The position numbers and the translations under genes were made by a program. A stretch of DNA of 56,511 nt from an uncultured Bacilli bacterium (GTDB taxonomy: Bacteria > Bacillota_I > Bacilli_A > RF39 > UBA660). The stretch lies in assembly GCA_947629025.1 (NCBI GenBank), contig CANRCC010000008.1, forward strand, positions 1 through 56,511, written 5' to 3'. Below, piece after piece: positions 1-8,202 of the stretch (its first letter is position 1; the number at the start of each line of letters is the position of its first letter). Under the pieces are notes generated by a model. It was not told the origin of the DNA. It worked only from the letters and a program-made list of their open reading frames with translations, and ran no database searches.

Positions 1-1
1 G

Positions 2-166
2 TCTGTTCACTATGAAGTTGGTAAAAAAGTACGAAAAGCTATTCAAGATATTGGAGGAATGATGCCTGAAGAAATGCAAACACCTAAGAAAAGTTTAAAA
101 GAACTTGAAAGAGAAAAGAAACAATTGGAAAATAAGAAACAAGAAAAACTTGAAGAAGTTAAATAA
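2..166 (+). CDS. dinD: DinD-like DNA-damage-inducible protein, C-terminal fragment
   Basis: An open frame runs in from the left edge and stops at 164-166, giving 54 residues. It begins SVHYEVGKKVRK and carries GGMMPEEMQTPKKS followed by a Lys/Glu-rich tail. The HYEVGKxVRxxIxxIGGxMPE stretch matches my memory of the C-terminus of DinD family proteins (BRO/DinD, DNA-damage-inducible protein D), which follow that motif with a charged helix. The N-terminal part lies outside the window, so the start and full domain content cannot be judged. rbgA starts 18 bases after the stop. Homology is from recognition of the motif, not a search. Confidence 0.6.
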   Translation, partial: SVHYEVGKKVRKAIQDIGGMMPEEMQTPKKSLKELEREKKQLENKKQEKLEEVK

Positions 167-184
167 TTTATGGAAGTGATAAAA

Positions 185-1075
185 ATGAATAAAAATAATC
201 AAAAAAATAACCAAGAAAAAAGTTTAACATCAGTCGGAATTAACTGGTATCCAGGTCATATGGCTAAAACAAGACGACAAATAAAAGAAAAATTAGATTT
301 AATAGACATAGTTTATGAGGTAATAGATGCTAGAATTCCAATATCATCAAAAATAAAAGATATTGATGATTTAGTAAAAAATAAACCAAGAATAATAATT
401 ATGACTAAAACTGATTTATGTGATATAAATAAAACAAATAAACATGTAAAGTATTATGAAAGTTTAGGATATAAAGTAGTATTAGTTGATTTAGTAAATA
501 ATAAAAATGTTGATAAGATAAAATCAGTTACTGAAAATGTATTAAAAGAAATAAATAAAAAAAGAGAGGAAAAAGGACTAAAAGTTAGAACGGCAAGAGC
601 CCTTATTATTGGAATTCCAAATGTTGGTAAATCAACTTTAATTAATCGTTTATCAGGTAAAAAAGTTGTAAATGTAGGCAATAGACCTGGTGTTACAAAA
701 CAACTTAGTTGGATAAGAATTAGTAAAGATGTTGATTTAATGGATACACCTGGTATATTATGGCCAAAAATTGATAATGAATTGCAAGGATTAAATCTAG
801 CTTGTTTTTCTGCAATAAAAGAAGAAATACTTCCAACAGACGAAATTGCTTGTTATATTCTTAAATATATGTATAATAATTATAGAGAAAATTTAAAAGA
901 CAGATACGGTCTTACTACCTTAGATGAAGAAGATTATAGTGAAGCTTATGAGATTATAGGTAGGAAAAGAGGTTGTATTATAAGAGGAAATGAAGTTGAC
1001 TATGATAAAGTATCAGCATTAATAATAAAAGATTTAATGGAAGGAAATTTAGGAAAGGTAACTTTTGATGATTAA
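185..1075 (+). CDS. rbgA: Ribosome biogenesis GTPase RbgA (YlqF)
   Basis: Circularly permuted GTPase that in Bacillus subtilis acts in a late step of 50S subunit assembly. The G motifs are in permuted order: G4-like MTKTDL near residue 75, then G1 GIPNVGKST near 145, then G3 DTPGIL near 185, with a C-terminal RNA-binding helical region. The N-terminal NWYPGHMAK is the family signature. I start at the ATG at 185 (296 residues) because GGAAGTGA sits 6 bases upstream; an ATG at 170 is in frame but has no ribosome site. The gene overlaps rnhB by a few bases, the same rbgA-rnhB order as in Bacillus, so the two are probably cotranscribed. Confidence 0.95.
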   Translation: MNKNNQKNNQEKSLTSVGINWYPGHMAKTRRQIKEKLDLIDIVYEVIDARIPISSKIKDIDDLVKNKPRIIIMTKTDLCDINKTNKHVKYYESLGYKVVLVDLVNNKNVDKIKSVTENVLKEINKKREEKGLKVRTARALIIGIPNVGKSTLINRLSGKKVVNVGNRPGVTKQLSWIRISKDVDLMDTPGILWPKIDNELQGLNLACFSAIKEEILPTDEIACYILKYMYNNYRENLKDRYGLTTLDEEDYSEAYEIIGRKRGCIIRGNEVDYDKVSALIIKDLMEGNLGKVTFDD

Positions 1076-1706
1076 TATGCGTGAATATGAAGATTCTTTA
1101 ATAAATCAAGGATATAATTATATAGCAGGAACTGACGAAGCAGGTCGTGGACCATTAGTTGGACCTGTTGTTGCGGCATGCGTTGTTTTTGATAAAAATT
1201 ATAAAAATGATATGATAAATGACTCTAAAAAATTATCTGAGAAAAAAAGAGAAGAATTATATGATATAATAATGAAAGATGCAATATCTGTAGGTATTGC
1301 ACAAGTATCTGCTAAAGAGATTGATGAAATAAATATATATGAAGCAAGTAGAAATGCTATGATAGAAGCATACAAAAAAGCAAATCAAAAAGTAAAAATT
1401 GATTACTTATTAACAGATGCTATGCCAATTGATACTCTTGATATTCCTGTACTTAAAATAATAAAGGGAGATGCAAAAAGTATATCAATAGCGGCTGCTT
1501 CTATAATTGCAAAAGTAACAAGGGATAGAATTCTTATAGATTTAGATAAGAAATATCCAGAGTATGGATTTAAGTCTCATAAGGGATATCCAACAAAAAA
1601 ACATATAGAAGCAATAAATAAATATGGTATATTTGATGGTTACCGCTTGACATATAAACCTGTAAAAGATTTAATTGATAGGGGAATAAGTAATATAAAA
1701 AGCTAA
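1068..1706 (+). CDS. rnhB: Ribonuclease HII
   Basis: Cleaves the RNA strand of RNA-DNA hybrids and removes misincorporated ribonucleotides. Family landmarks are GTDEAGRGPLVGP near residue 22 (DEAGRG carries the first catalytic acids), NDSKKLS, LLTDA near 125 (third acid), and GDAKSISIAAASIIAKVTRD, the region holding the last catalytic Asp. The length of 212 residues is normal. ATG at 1068 is chosen because AGGAAAGG lies 8 bases upstream; a TTG at 1065 and an ATG at 1077 are alternatives. It overlaps the end of rbgA by 8 bases, consistent with translational coupling. Confidence 0.95.
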   Translation: MINMREYEDSLINQGYNYIAGTDEAGRGPLVGPVVAACVVFDKNYKNDMINDSKKLSEKKREELYDIIMKDAISVGIAQVSAKEIDEINIYEASRNAMIEAYKKANQKVKIDYLLTDAMPIDTLDIPVLKIIKGDAKSISIAAASIIAKVTRDRILIDLDKKYPEYGFKSHKGYPTKKHIEAINKYGIFDGYRLTYKPVKDLIDRGISNIKS

Positions 1707-1731
1707 TAATATATTAGGGAGGATGATTAAT

Positions 1732-3762
1732 TTGAGTAAAAATTTAGTTATAGTTGAATCACCAGCAAAAAGTAAAACAATTGAAAAATATCTAGGAAAT
1801 GACTATAAAGTATTATCATCTAAAGGTCATATTAGAGATTTAGCAACTTCTGGTAAGTATGGTTTTGGTGTTGATATAGAAAATGGATTTAAACCTACAT
1901 ATGAACCAATTAAGGGTAAGAAAAAAGATATATCAGCATTAAAAAAAGAAGTAGAAAAAGCAGATAAAGTTTATCTAGCAACCGATCCAGATAGAGAGGG
2001 AGAAGCTATAAGTTGGCATTTAAAAGATGCACTTGATATAAAAGATAATGAATATGAAAGAATTGTATTTAATGAAATAACTAAAGATGCTGTTATAAAT
2101 TCTTTTAAAAATGCTAGAAAAATAGATGATTTAATGGTTAGAAGCCAAGAAACTAGAAGAATACTAGATAGAATAATAGGTTTTAGATTAAGTAAACTTA
2201 TGCAATCTAAAACAGGTGGTAAGAGTGCTGGTAGAGTTCAATCTGTCGCTTTAAAATTAATTGTTGATAGAGAAAAAGAAATAAAAAAATTTATTCCAGA
2301 AGAATATTGGACAATAAAAGCTATATTTAAAGATTTTGATGCTAATCTTTTTGGTTATAAAGATGATAAAAAGTTAGAAATAAAAAATGAACTTGAATCA
2401 AAAGAAATAGTAAATAAACTTTCTAACACATATAAAATAGAAAATGTAGAAACTAAAAATAAAAATAAATCATCAAAACCAGTATTTATAACAAGTACAA
2501 TGCAACAAGATGCAGCAAATAAATTAAATTTCTCATCTAAAAAGACTATGAGTATAGTTCAAAAATTATATGAAGGTATTAATATTGGAAAAGAAACTGT
2601 CGGTTTAATTACTTATATGAGAACAGATTCAACTCGTATATCTAATGAATTTATAAATAGTACATTAAAATATATTGAAGTAAATTATGGTAAAGAATAT
2701 GTAGGTACTGTTAAAAAACAAAAGAAAACTGAAAATGTTCAAGATGCTCATGAGGGTATTAGACCAACAAGTATACTTAGAACTCCAGAAAGTATTAAAG
2801 AATATCTAACAAATGATGAATATAAATTATATAAGCTAATATATTATAGAGCACTTTCATCACTAATGAAAGAATCAAAACAAAAGCAAACAACAGTAAT
2901 CCTTAATAATAATGATTATAAATTTAAAATAACAGGAACAGTAACTACTTTTGATGGTTATTTAAAAGTATATAAAGAATATGAAAAACAAGAAGATAAT
3001 ATATTACCTGATTTTTCTAAATATAATTCTGATGTATTAATAACTGATAAAGTAGAAGAAAAACAACATTTTACAGAAGCACCTGCTAGATATACTGAAT
3101 CATCACTAATTAAAGAAATGGAAAAATTAGGTATAGGTAGACCATCTACTTATGCAACTACAATTAGTACAATAGTTGATAGAGGATATGTAAATATTAC
3201 TGATAAAAAGTTTATTCCAACTGAAATAGGAATTAGTACAACAGATAAATTACAAGAATTCTTTAGTAATTTAATAAATGTAAAATACACTGCTAAAATG
3301 GAAGAAGATTTAGATAATATCGCATCAGGTGAAGTAATATGGAATAAATTATTAGAAGATTTTTATAAGGAGTTTGAACCTATGGTAAAAGATGCATTTG
3401 ATAATATGGAGAAAAAACAACCAGAAAAAACAGGAGAAATATGCCCAGAATGTGGTAAAGAATTAGTTAAAAGAAATGGAAGATATGGAGAATTTGTTGC
3501 ATGTTCTAATTATCCAGAATGTAAATATATTAAAAAAGAAGAAAAACAGGTAGTAGAGGTATGTGATTGTATTAAATGCAAAGGTAAAATAGTAGAAAGA
3601 AAAACAAGAAAAGGTAAAATTTTTTATGGATGTTCAAACTTTCCAAAATGTAAAGAAGCATATTGGGATAAACCAATTGGAAAATTATGCCCAGAATGTA
3701 ATAGTATGTTAGTTGAAAAGAAAGATGAGATAAAATGCTCAGCCTGTGATTATAAAGAATAA
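1732..3762 (+). CDS. topA: DNA topoisomerase I (type IA), TTG start
   Basis: Relaxes negative supercoils through a 5'-phosphotyrosine intermediate. The Toprim domain opens with LVIVESPAKSKTIEKYL and continues to ATDPDREGEAISWHL (metal-binding DxD). The active-site Tyr is in LITYMRTDSTRIS near residue 295. The C-terminus has three four-Cys zinc ribbons (from about residue 575): CPECGKEL...CSNYPEC, CDCIKC...CSNFPKC and CPEC...CSAC. The TTG at 1732 is preferred because AGGGAGG at 1716-1722 is correctly spaced from it, whereas it would abut the in-frame ATG at 1723. The TTG start also gives the typical short N-terminus (676 residues). The stop codon lies inside the terminator hairpin. Confidence 0.95.
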   Translation: MSKNLVIVESPAKSKTIEKYLGNDYKVLSSKGHIRDLATSGKYGFGVDIENGFKPTYEPIKGKKKDISALKKEVEKADKVYLATDPDREGEAISWHLKDALDIKDNEYERIVFNEITKDAVINSFKNARKIDDLMVRSQETRRILDRIIGFRLSKLMQSKTGGKSAGRVQSVALKLIVDREKEIKKFIPEEYWTIKAIFKDFDANLFGYKDDKKLEIKNELESKEIVNKLSNTYKIENVETKNKNKSSKPVFITSTMQQDAANKLNFSSKKTMSIVQKLYEGINIGKETVGLITYMRTDSTRISNEFINSTLKYIEVNYGKEYVGTVKKQKKTENVQDAHEGIRPTSILRTPESIKEYLTNDEYKLYKLIYYRALSSLMKESKQKQTTVILNNNDYKFKITGTVTTFDGYLKVYKEYEKQEDNILPDFSKYNSDVLITDKVEEKQHFTEAPARYTESSLIKEMEKLGIGRPSTYATTISTIVDRGYVNITDKKFIPTEIGISTTDKLQEFFSNLINVKYTAKMEEDLDNIASGEVIWNKLLEDFYKEFEPMVKDAFDNMEKKQPEKTGEICPECGKELVKRNGRYGEFVACSNYPECKYIKKEEKQVVEVCDCIKCKGKIVERKTRKGKIFYGCSNFPKCKEAYWDKPIGKLCPECNSMLVEKKDEIKCSACDYKE

Positions 3763-3777
3763 TCATCTTTTTTTATT
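3747..3777 (+). terminator. Intrinsic terminator of topA
   Basis: Inverted repeat TGATTAT / ATAATCA (3747-3753 and 3759-3765) with a 5-base loop, followed by a run of T. It overlaps the last codons and stop of topA and also the -35 of the following serS promoter. Confidence 0.7.
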
Positions 3778-3804
3778 GACATAATTATTTAAAAAAAGTA
3801 AAAT
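3776..3804 (+). promoter_or_regulatory. Promoter of the serS T-box transcript
   Basis: A perfect -35 TTGACA (3776-3781), a 17-base spacer and TAAAAT (3799-3804). It lies about 50 bases before the T-box stem I region, as expected for the leader's promoter. Confidence 0.75.
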
Positions 3805-3855
3805 AATAGTATAAAACATTGATGAAAGAATAGTAGTAAGAAATATTTATTTTAT

Positions 3856-4007
3856 AGAGAGTCAGTATTTGGTGCAAACTGATAATAAATATTCTTATGA
3901 ATCTACTTTCTAGTGCGATTAATCATCGCCGGTTAAGACCGTTATTAAATTAAGTTAAACAAAGGATGGTACCGTCATGAGACTCCTTATAGGTACTATT
4001 TTTTTAT
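3856..4007 (+). ncRNA. T-box riboswitch, serine (specifier UCU), upstream of serS
   Basis: This leader reads uncharged tRNA. Stem I begins at GAGAGT, followed by GGTGCAAACTG. The specifier loop is recognised by GAA immediately before the codon: GAA-TCT at 3899-3904, with TCT a serine codon. The T-box consensus AAGGATGGTACCGTC lies at 3962-3976. A terminator alternative can form between ATGGTACC (3966-3973) and GGTACTAT (3992-3999), followed by seven T. The specifier agrees with the downstream gene, and the pheS leader in this window shows the same GAA-codon arrangement with TTC. Uncharged tRNA-Ser is expected to favour the antiterminator and raise serS expression. Confidence 0.9.
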
Positions 4008-4028
4008 TTTATAGAAAGGAATGATAAT

Positions 4029-5321
4029 ATGTTAGATATTAAATTTGTAAGAGAAAATAAGGAAAAAGTAAAGGAAAATATTAAAAAGAAATTCCAAGAT
4101 AAAAAATTACCACTTGTAGATAAGGTAATTACTTTAGATGAAGAATATAGAAAGGTTAAAGTAAAAGCAGATAACTTAAGAAAAGAAAGAAATGATATTA
4201 GTGATAATATTGGTTCTTTAATGAGAGAAGGAAAAAAGGAAGAGGGGCTTTCATTAAAGGATAAAGTTGTAAAGATAAATGAAGAATTAAGTGTTTTAGA
4301 AAAAGATGAGCACAAATATGAAGAAGAAATAAAAGAAATTATGTACTTAATTCCTAATATGATCGCAGATGATGTACCTATTGGAGAAGATGATTCAAAA
4401 AATGTAGAAATAGAAAAAATAGGTGAGCCTATTATTCCAGACTATGAAATTCCATATCATGCGGATATAATGAGTAGTTTTAATGGAATAGATAAAGAAT
4501 CTGCAGGTAAAGTAGCAGGTAATGGATTTTATTATCTTATGGGTGATATTGCAAGACTTCATTCAGCAGTTCTTTCTTATGCAAGAGATTTTATGATTGA
4601 TAAAGGATTTACATATTGTATTCCTCCATATATGATTAGAAGCGATGCAGTTAATGGAGTTATGAGTTTTGAAGAAAAAGAAGCAATGATGTATAAAATA
4701 GAAGGAGAAGATTTATACCTAATAGGAACATCAGAACATTCTATGATTGCAAAATTTAAAAATCAGATATTAAAGGAAAATAATCTTCCAATAACAATGA
4801 CATCTTATTCACCATGTTTTAGAAAAGAAGTAGGTTCTCATGGTATAGAAGAAAGAGGAGTATATAGAGTTCATCAATTTGAAAAACAAGAAATGATTGT
4901 TATTTGTAAACCTGATGAAAGTGAAACTTGGTATGAAAAGATGCTAAATTATACAGTAGAATTATTTAGAAATTTAGATATTCCCGTTCGTAAACTTGTT
5001 TGTTGTTCAGGTGATTTAGCAGATTTAAAATATAGATCTTGTGATGTAGAAGCATTTTCACCAAGACAAAACGCATATTTTGAAGTAGGTTCATGTTCTA
5101 ATTTAACTGATGCACAAGCAAGAAGACTTGGCATAAAATATAAAACAGAAGACGGAGAAAAAATATATGCACATACTCTTAATAATACAGTATTAACTCC
5201 TCCTAGAATGTTAATTGCACTATTAGAAAATAACTATAATGAAGATGGTAGTGTAAATATTCCAGTTGCGCTTAGACCATATATGGGTGGAAAAGAAAAA
5301 ATAGTTCCAAATAATAAATAA
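4029..5321 (+). CDS. serS: Seryl-tRNA synthetase
   Basis: Class II synthetase that charges tRNA-Ser. The N-terminal 110 residues are charged and helical, the usual antiparallel coiled coil that contacts the tRNA long arm. Catalytic landmarks are the TSEH element near 233, motif 2 around FRKEVGSHG (264-272) with RVHQFEKQEM, and motif 3 ending in ALRPYMGG. The length of 430 residues is normal. ATG at 4029 follows AAAGGA at a good distance. It sits directly behind a serine T-box leader, so expression should follow tRNA-Ser charging. The TSEH variant is a little unusual next to the common TSE/TAEV forms, but the fold is clear. Confidence 0.95.
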   Translation: MLDIKFVRENKEKVKENIKKKFQDKKLPLVDKVITLDEEYRKVKVKADNLRKERNDISDNIGSLMREGKKEEGLSLKDKVVKINEELSVLEKDEHKYEEEIKEIMYLIPNMIADDVPIGEDDSKNVEIEKIGEPIIPDYEIPYHADIMSSFNGIDKESAGKVAGNGFYYLMGDIARLHSAVLSYARDFMIDKGFTYCIPPYMIRSDAVNGVMSFEEKEAMMYKIEGEDLYLIGTSEHSMIAKFKNQILKENNLPITMTSYSPCFRKEVGSHGIEERGVYRVHQFEKQEMIVICKPDESETWYEKMLNYTVELFRNLDIPVRKLVCCSGDLADLKYRSCDVEAFSPRQNAYFEVGSCSNLTDAQARRLGIKYKTEDGEKIYAHTLNNTVLTPPRMLIALLENNYNEDGSVNIPVALRPYMGGKEKIVPNNK

Positions 5322-5341
5322 TTATAAAAGGAAAAAGAAGT

Positions 5342-5923
5342 ATGGTTGTAAAAGAAAATAAAGTTATTATTGATGTTAATAATAAAAATATAAATAAAAT
5401 AATAAAAAGTACAAAAAAATTCTTAAAAATATGTGATAAGAATAATTATAAATTAAAATTTAATTATTTAGAGGATATAAATAATATTGATAAATTATTT
5501 TGGGTTAAAAATATAGAAAAAGCAATAAATACAAAAAATATAGAAAAAAGGTATAGTTTTATTTATGATAATGTTTGTGAATATATTGATAAAAAATATC
5601 AAAAGTGTAATTATTGTGATTTTAAAGATGACATTTGCGTATTTTTTAGAAATAATAAAGATATATGTCATGAAAATGGATGTTGTTATAGTGACTCAAG
5701 AGGAGGGTTATGCAAAAACTTAGTAAATAACTCTTGCCAAATTAAATCAATATCTTGTAAGTTATATTCATGTGAGTATTTAAGAAAAAGAAAAGTAAAT
5801 TTTAGAATGAAAAATATTCCTCTAATAAAATATTTCTTTAATATTAAGCAAAAATATTATATAAAATATAGCTTTTTTAAAGATAAAGATTACGTAATCA
5901 ATAAATTAATCAGTAATAAGTAG
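5342..5923 (+). CDS. Cysteine-rich protein of unknown function, tandem copy 1
   Basis: I recognise no named family. The 193-residue protein has a Lys/Asn-rich N-terminal half and a cysteine cluster in residues 79-144 (about eleven Cys), including CDFKDDIC, NGCC, GLCKNL and SCKLYSC. A basic, aromatic C-terminus with IKYFFN follows. The spacing suggests metal binding, perhaps a zinc or iron-sulphur site, but this is inference. There is no signal peptide or membrane segment. The next gene is a diverged copy with the same motif order. It starts 20 bases after serS with AAAGGA upstream and has no visible promoter of its own, so it probably shares the serS T-box transcript. Confidence 0.75.
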   Translation: MVVKENKVIIDVNNKNINKIIKSTKKFLKICDKNNYKLKFNYLEDINNIDKLFWVKNIEKAINTKNIEKRYSFIYDNVCEYIDKKYQKCNYCDFKDDICVFFRNNKDICHENGCCYSDSRGGLCKNLVNNSCQIKSISCKLYSCEYLRKRKVNFRMKNIPLIKYFFNIKQKYYIKYSFFKDKDYVINKLISNK

Positions 5924-5931
5924 GTGTTAAT

Positions 5932-6552
5932 ATGAGTAACAAATATAAAAAAATTGTAGTAAATAATGAAGTTGTAATTAGATTAGATGATGAAAATATA
6001 GATTACATTATAAAAGATACTAAAAATTTAATAAAATTTTGTGATAAAAATAACTATAATGTATCGCTAATTTATAATGGGAAAAAGATAGATGAAAAAT
6101 ACTTAAAGAAAGATATTAAAGATAATTTAAGAGATATGATTACTATAATGCACGCTATAAATATAAAAGACAAATATAAAAGATATGATTATATATATGA
6201 TACAGTATGTAATTATTTAGATGAGAAAATAAAAACTAATTATTGTGAATTTAAAGATGATGTATGTTTAAAATATAGAATTAAAAATCCAAATCATAAA
6301 AATGGTTGCTGCGAATGTAAAGGAAGAGGTAAGTGCAAATACTTAATTGATAGTGTATGCACAATGAAATCTTGTATGGCATGTAAATTATTTACTTGTC
6401 ATACTCTTAAGAAAAAGGGTATAAATCAAAATATAAATGATTTTGTACTAACAAAATATTTCTTTAATAATAAAGAAAAAGATATACTTCAGTTTAGTTA
6501 CTGGACTCCAAAAGAAATAGTTATGGAAAAGTTAATAAAAAGAGTGAGATAA
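5932..6552 (+). CDS. Cysteine-rich protein of unknown function, tandem copy 2
   Basis: Paralogue of the preceding gene, 8 bases downstream of its stop. The 206 residues repeat the same layout: an N-terminal NxVVI...LIKFCDKNNYN segment, then YDTVCNYLDEK, CEFKDDVC, HKNGCC, GKCKYL, CMACKLFTC and a C-terminal TKYFFNNKEKD. The conserved cysteines and the matching flanks show a tandem duplication followed by divergence. The molecular role is unknown; a metal-binding cytosolic protein is a guess from the Cys pattern. The start is the ATG at 5932 behind AGGTG. The gene ends inside a terminator hairpin, so copy 2 closes the serS transcript. Confidence 0.75.
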   Translation: MSNKYKKIVVNNEVVIRLDDENIDYIIKDTKNLIKFCDKNNYNVSLIYNGKKIDEKYLKKDIKDNLRDMITIMHAINIKDKYKRYDYIYDTVCNYLDEKIKTNYCEFKDDVCLKYRIKNPNHKNGCCECKGRGKCKYLIDSVCTMKSCMACKLFTCHTLKKKGINQNINDFVLTKYFFNNKEKDILQFSYWTPKEIVMEKLIKRVR

Positions 6553-6581
6553 ATAATCATTAGTATTAATTCTCACTTTTA
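6541..6581 (+). terminator. Terminator closing the serS/cysteine-rich pair
   Basis: GTGAGA (6544-6549) pairs with TCTCAC (6571-6576), extended inward by AATAAT/AGTATT, and is followed by TTTT. The stop codon of the upstream gene is inside the stem-loop. Confidence 0.65.
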
Positions 6582-6606
6582 TTTGGAAAATTATGAGGGT
6601 GATAAT

Positions 6607-8130
6607 ATGAATAAATTAAAAAATATTACAACTATTGCAAAAAAATTAAACTTGAAAAGTAATGATTTATATTGTTATGGAAAATATATGGCTAAAATAC
6701 AAAAGTCAAAATTTGATAATAAAAATGGCAAATTAATTCTTGTAACATCTATAAATCCAACCCCTTATGGAGAGGGTAAAACAACATTAAGTATAGGACT
6801 TAATGATTCATTAAATAAACTTGGTAAAAATTCTGTTGTAACATTAAGAGAACCATCACTTGGACCAGTATTCGGTAAAAAAGGTGGAGCAGTAGGTGGT
6901 GGACTTGCTAAAGTTGTTCCAGAAGATGATATTAATATGCATTTTACTGGAGATTTTCATGCAATAACATCTGCTAATAATTTACTTTGTGCAATAATTG
7001 ATAATCATATATTTCAAGGAAATGATTTAAAAATTGATAAAGTAGTATTTAAAAGATGTTTAGATATAAATGATAGAGCATTAAGAAATATAAAACTAAA
7101 AGATAGAGATGAAAATTTTGTAATTACACCTGCATCAGAGATAATGGCAATACTTTGTTTATCAAATAATATTGATGAGTTAAAAAATATGATTTCAAAT
7201 ATAATTGTTGGATATACAAAAGATAAAAAAGAAATATATGTAAAAGATTTACATGCAGAAAATGCATTAACTATTTTATTAAAAGATGCAATTAAACCAA
7301 ATCTTGTTCAAACTTTATATAATAATCCAGCAATAATTCATGGAGGACCATTTGCTAATATTGCACATGGATGTTCTAGCATAATATCAACCAAAATGGG
7401 ATTACAACTATCAGATTATGTAATTACAGAATGTGGTTTTGGAAGTGATATGGGCGCAATAAAGTTTTTTGATATAAAATCAAGAAGAGCTAATATATAT
7501 CCAGATGTAGTTATTATAAATTCTACAGTTCGTGCATTAAAATATCATGGAAATGGAGATATAAAAAAAGGAATTAGTAATTTAGAATACCATATTAATA
7601 ATATGAAAAAATTTAGTAAAAATATTATAGTTGCATTAAACAAATTTGATGATGATACTATTTCTGATATAGACTTTATTTCTAAATTTTGTCTAAGTAA
7701 AGATGTATCTTTTAGTATATGTACAATGTATGCATGTGGAGAAAATGGATGTATAGATCTTGCTAAAAAAGTAATTGATTTAAGTAAAAGAAAACAAAAT
7801 CCATATTTCATATATGATCTTAATGATAGTTTAAAGACAAAAATAAAAAAGGTATGTAGTTTATTTGGTTGTAAAAATATAATATATACTGATGATGTAA
7901 TAGATAAGATAAAATATATCGATAAAAAATATAAAGGATACGAAATATGTATTGCAAAAACACCAATGTCAATAACAGATGATAAAAATGTATTAGGTTA
8001 TCCAAAAAACTTTACAATGAAAGTTACAGATATTGCTGTATATAATGGTGCAAAATTTATTGTTGTTTATATGGGAAAAGTTTTGACAATGCCAGGCTTA
8101 TCTAAAGATTCAAAATATTTAAAAATGTAA
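6607..8130 (+). CDS. fhs: Formate-tetrahydrofolate ligase
   Basis: Makes 10-formyl-THF from formate, THF and ATP, feeding one-carbon units to purines and fMet-tRNA. The ATP loop PTPYGEGKTT is near residue 45, followed by LREPSLGPVFGKKGGAVGGG and the folate-side NMHFTGDFHAI and ITECGFGSDMGA segments. The protein ends LTMPGLSKDSKY, close to the usual end. I start at ATG 6607, with GAGGGTGAT just upstream, rather than the in-frame codon at 6583. The result is 507 residues, somewhat shorter than the common ~555, with the reduction apparently spread through the C-terminal half; the catalytic motifs are intact. It stands alone between two transcription units. Confidence 0.93.
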   Translation: MNKLKNITTIAKKLNLKSNDLYCYGKYMAKIQKSKFDNKNGKLILVTSINPTPYGEGKTTLSIGLNDSLNKLGKNSVVTLREPSLGPVFGKKGGAVGGGLAKVVPEDDINMHFTGDFHAITSANNLLCAIIDNHIFQGNDLKIDKVVFKRCLDINDRALRNIKLKDRDENFVITPASEIMAILCLSNNIDELKNMISNIIVGYTKDKKEIYVKDLHAENALTILLKDAIKPNLVQTLYNNPAIIHGGPFANIAHGCSSIISTKMGLQLSDYVITECGFGSDMGAIKFFDIKSRRANIYPDVVIINSTVRALKYHGNGDIKKGISNLEYHINNMKKFSKNIIVALNKFDDDTISDIDFISKFCLSKDVSFSICTMYACGENGCIDLAKKVIDLSKRKQNPYFIYDLNDSLKTKIKKVCSLFGCKNIIYTDDVIDKIKYIDKKYKGYEICIAKTPMSITDDKNVLGYPKNFTMKVTDIAVYNGAKFIVVYMGKVLTMPGLSKDSKYLKM

Positions 8131-8169
8131 AAATAACTATTAATATTACTATAAAATGAAATATTTATA

Positions 8170-8178
8170 TGATATAAT
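8170..8178 (+). promoter_or_regulatory. Extended -10 promoter of miaB
   Basis: TGATATAAT: TG (8170-8171), one base, then a perfect TATAAT (8173-8178). No convincing -35 is seen. The start codon of miaB is 25 bases downstream. Confidence 0.6.
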
Positions 8179-8202
8179 ACATTATGTTTGGAGTTGAGTT
8201 AT

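Noticed and set aside
454-681. Minus-strand ORF opposite rbgA, and many similar antisense ORFs throughout
   Set aside because: They lie wholly within strongly recognised genes on the other strand, lack ribosome sites and have low-complexity hydrophobic translations typical of antisense to AT-rich coding DNA.
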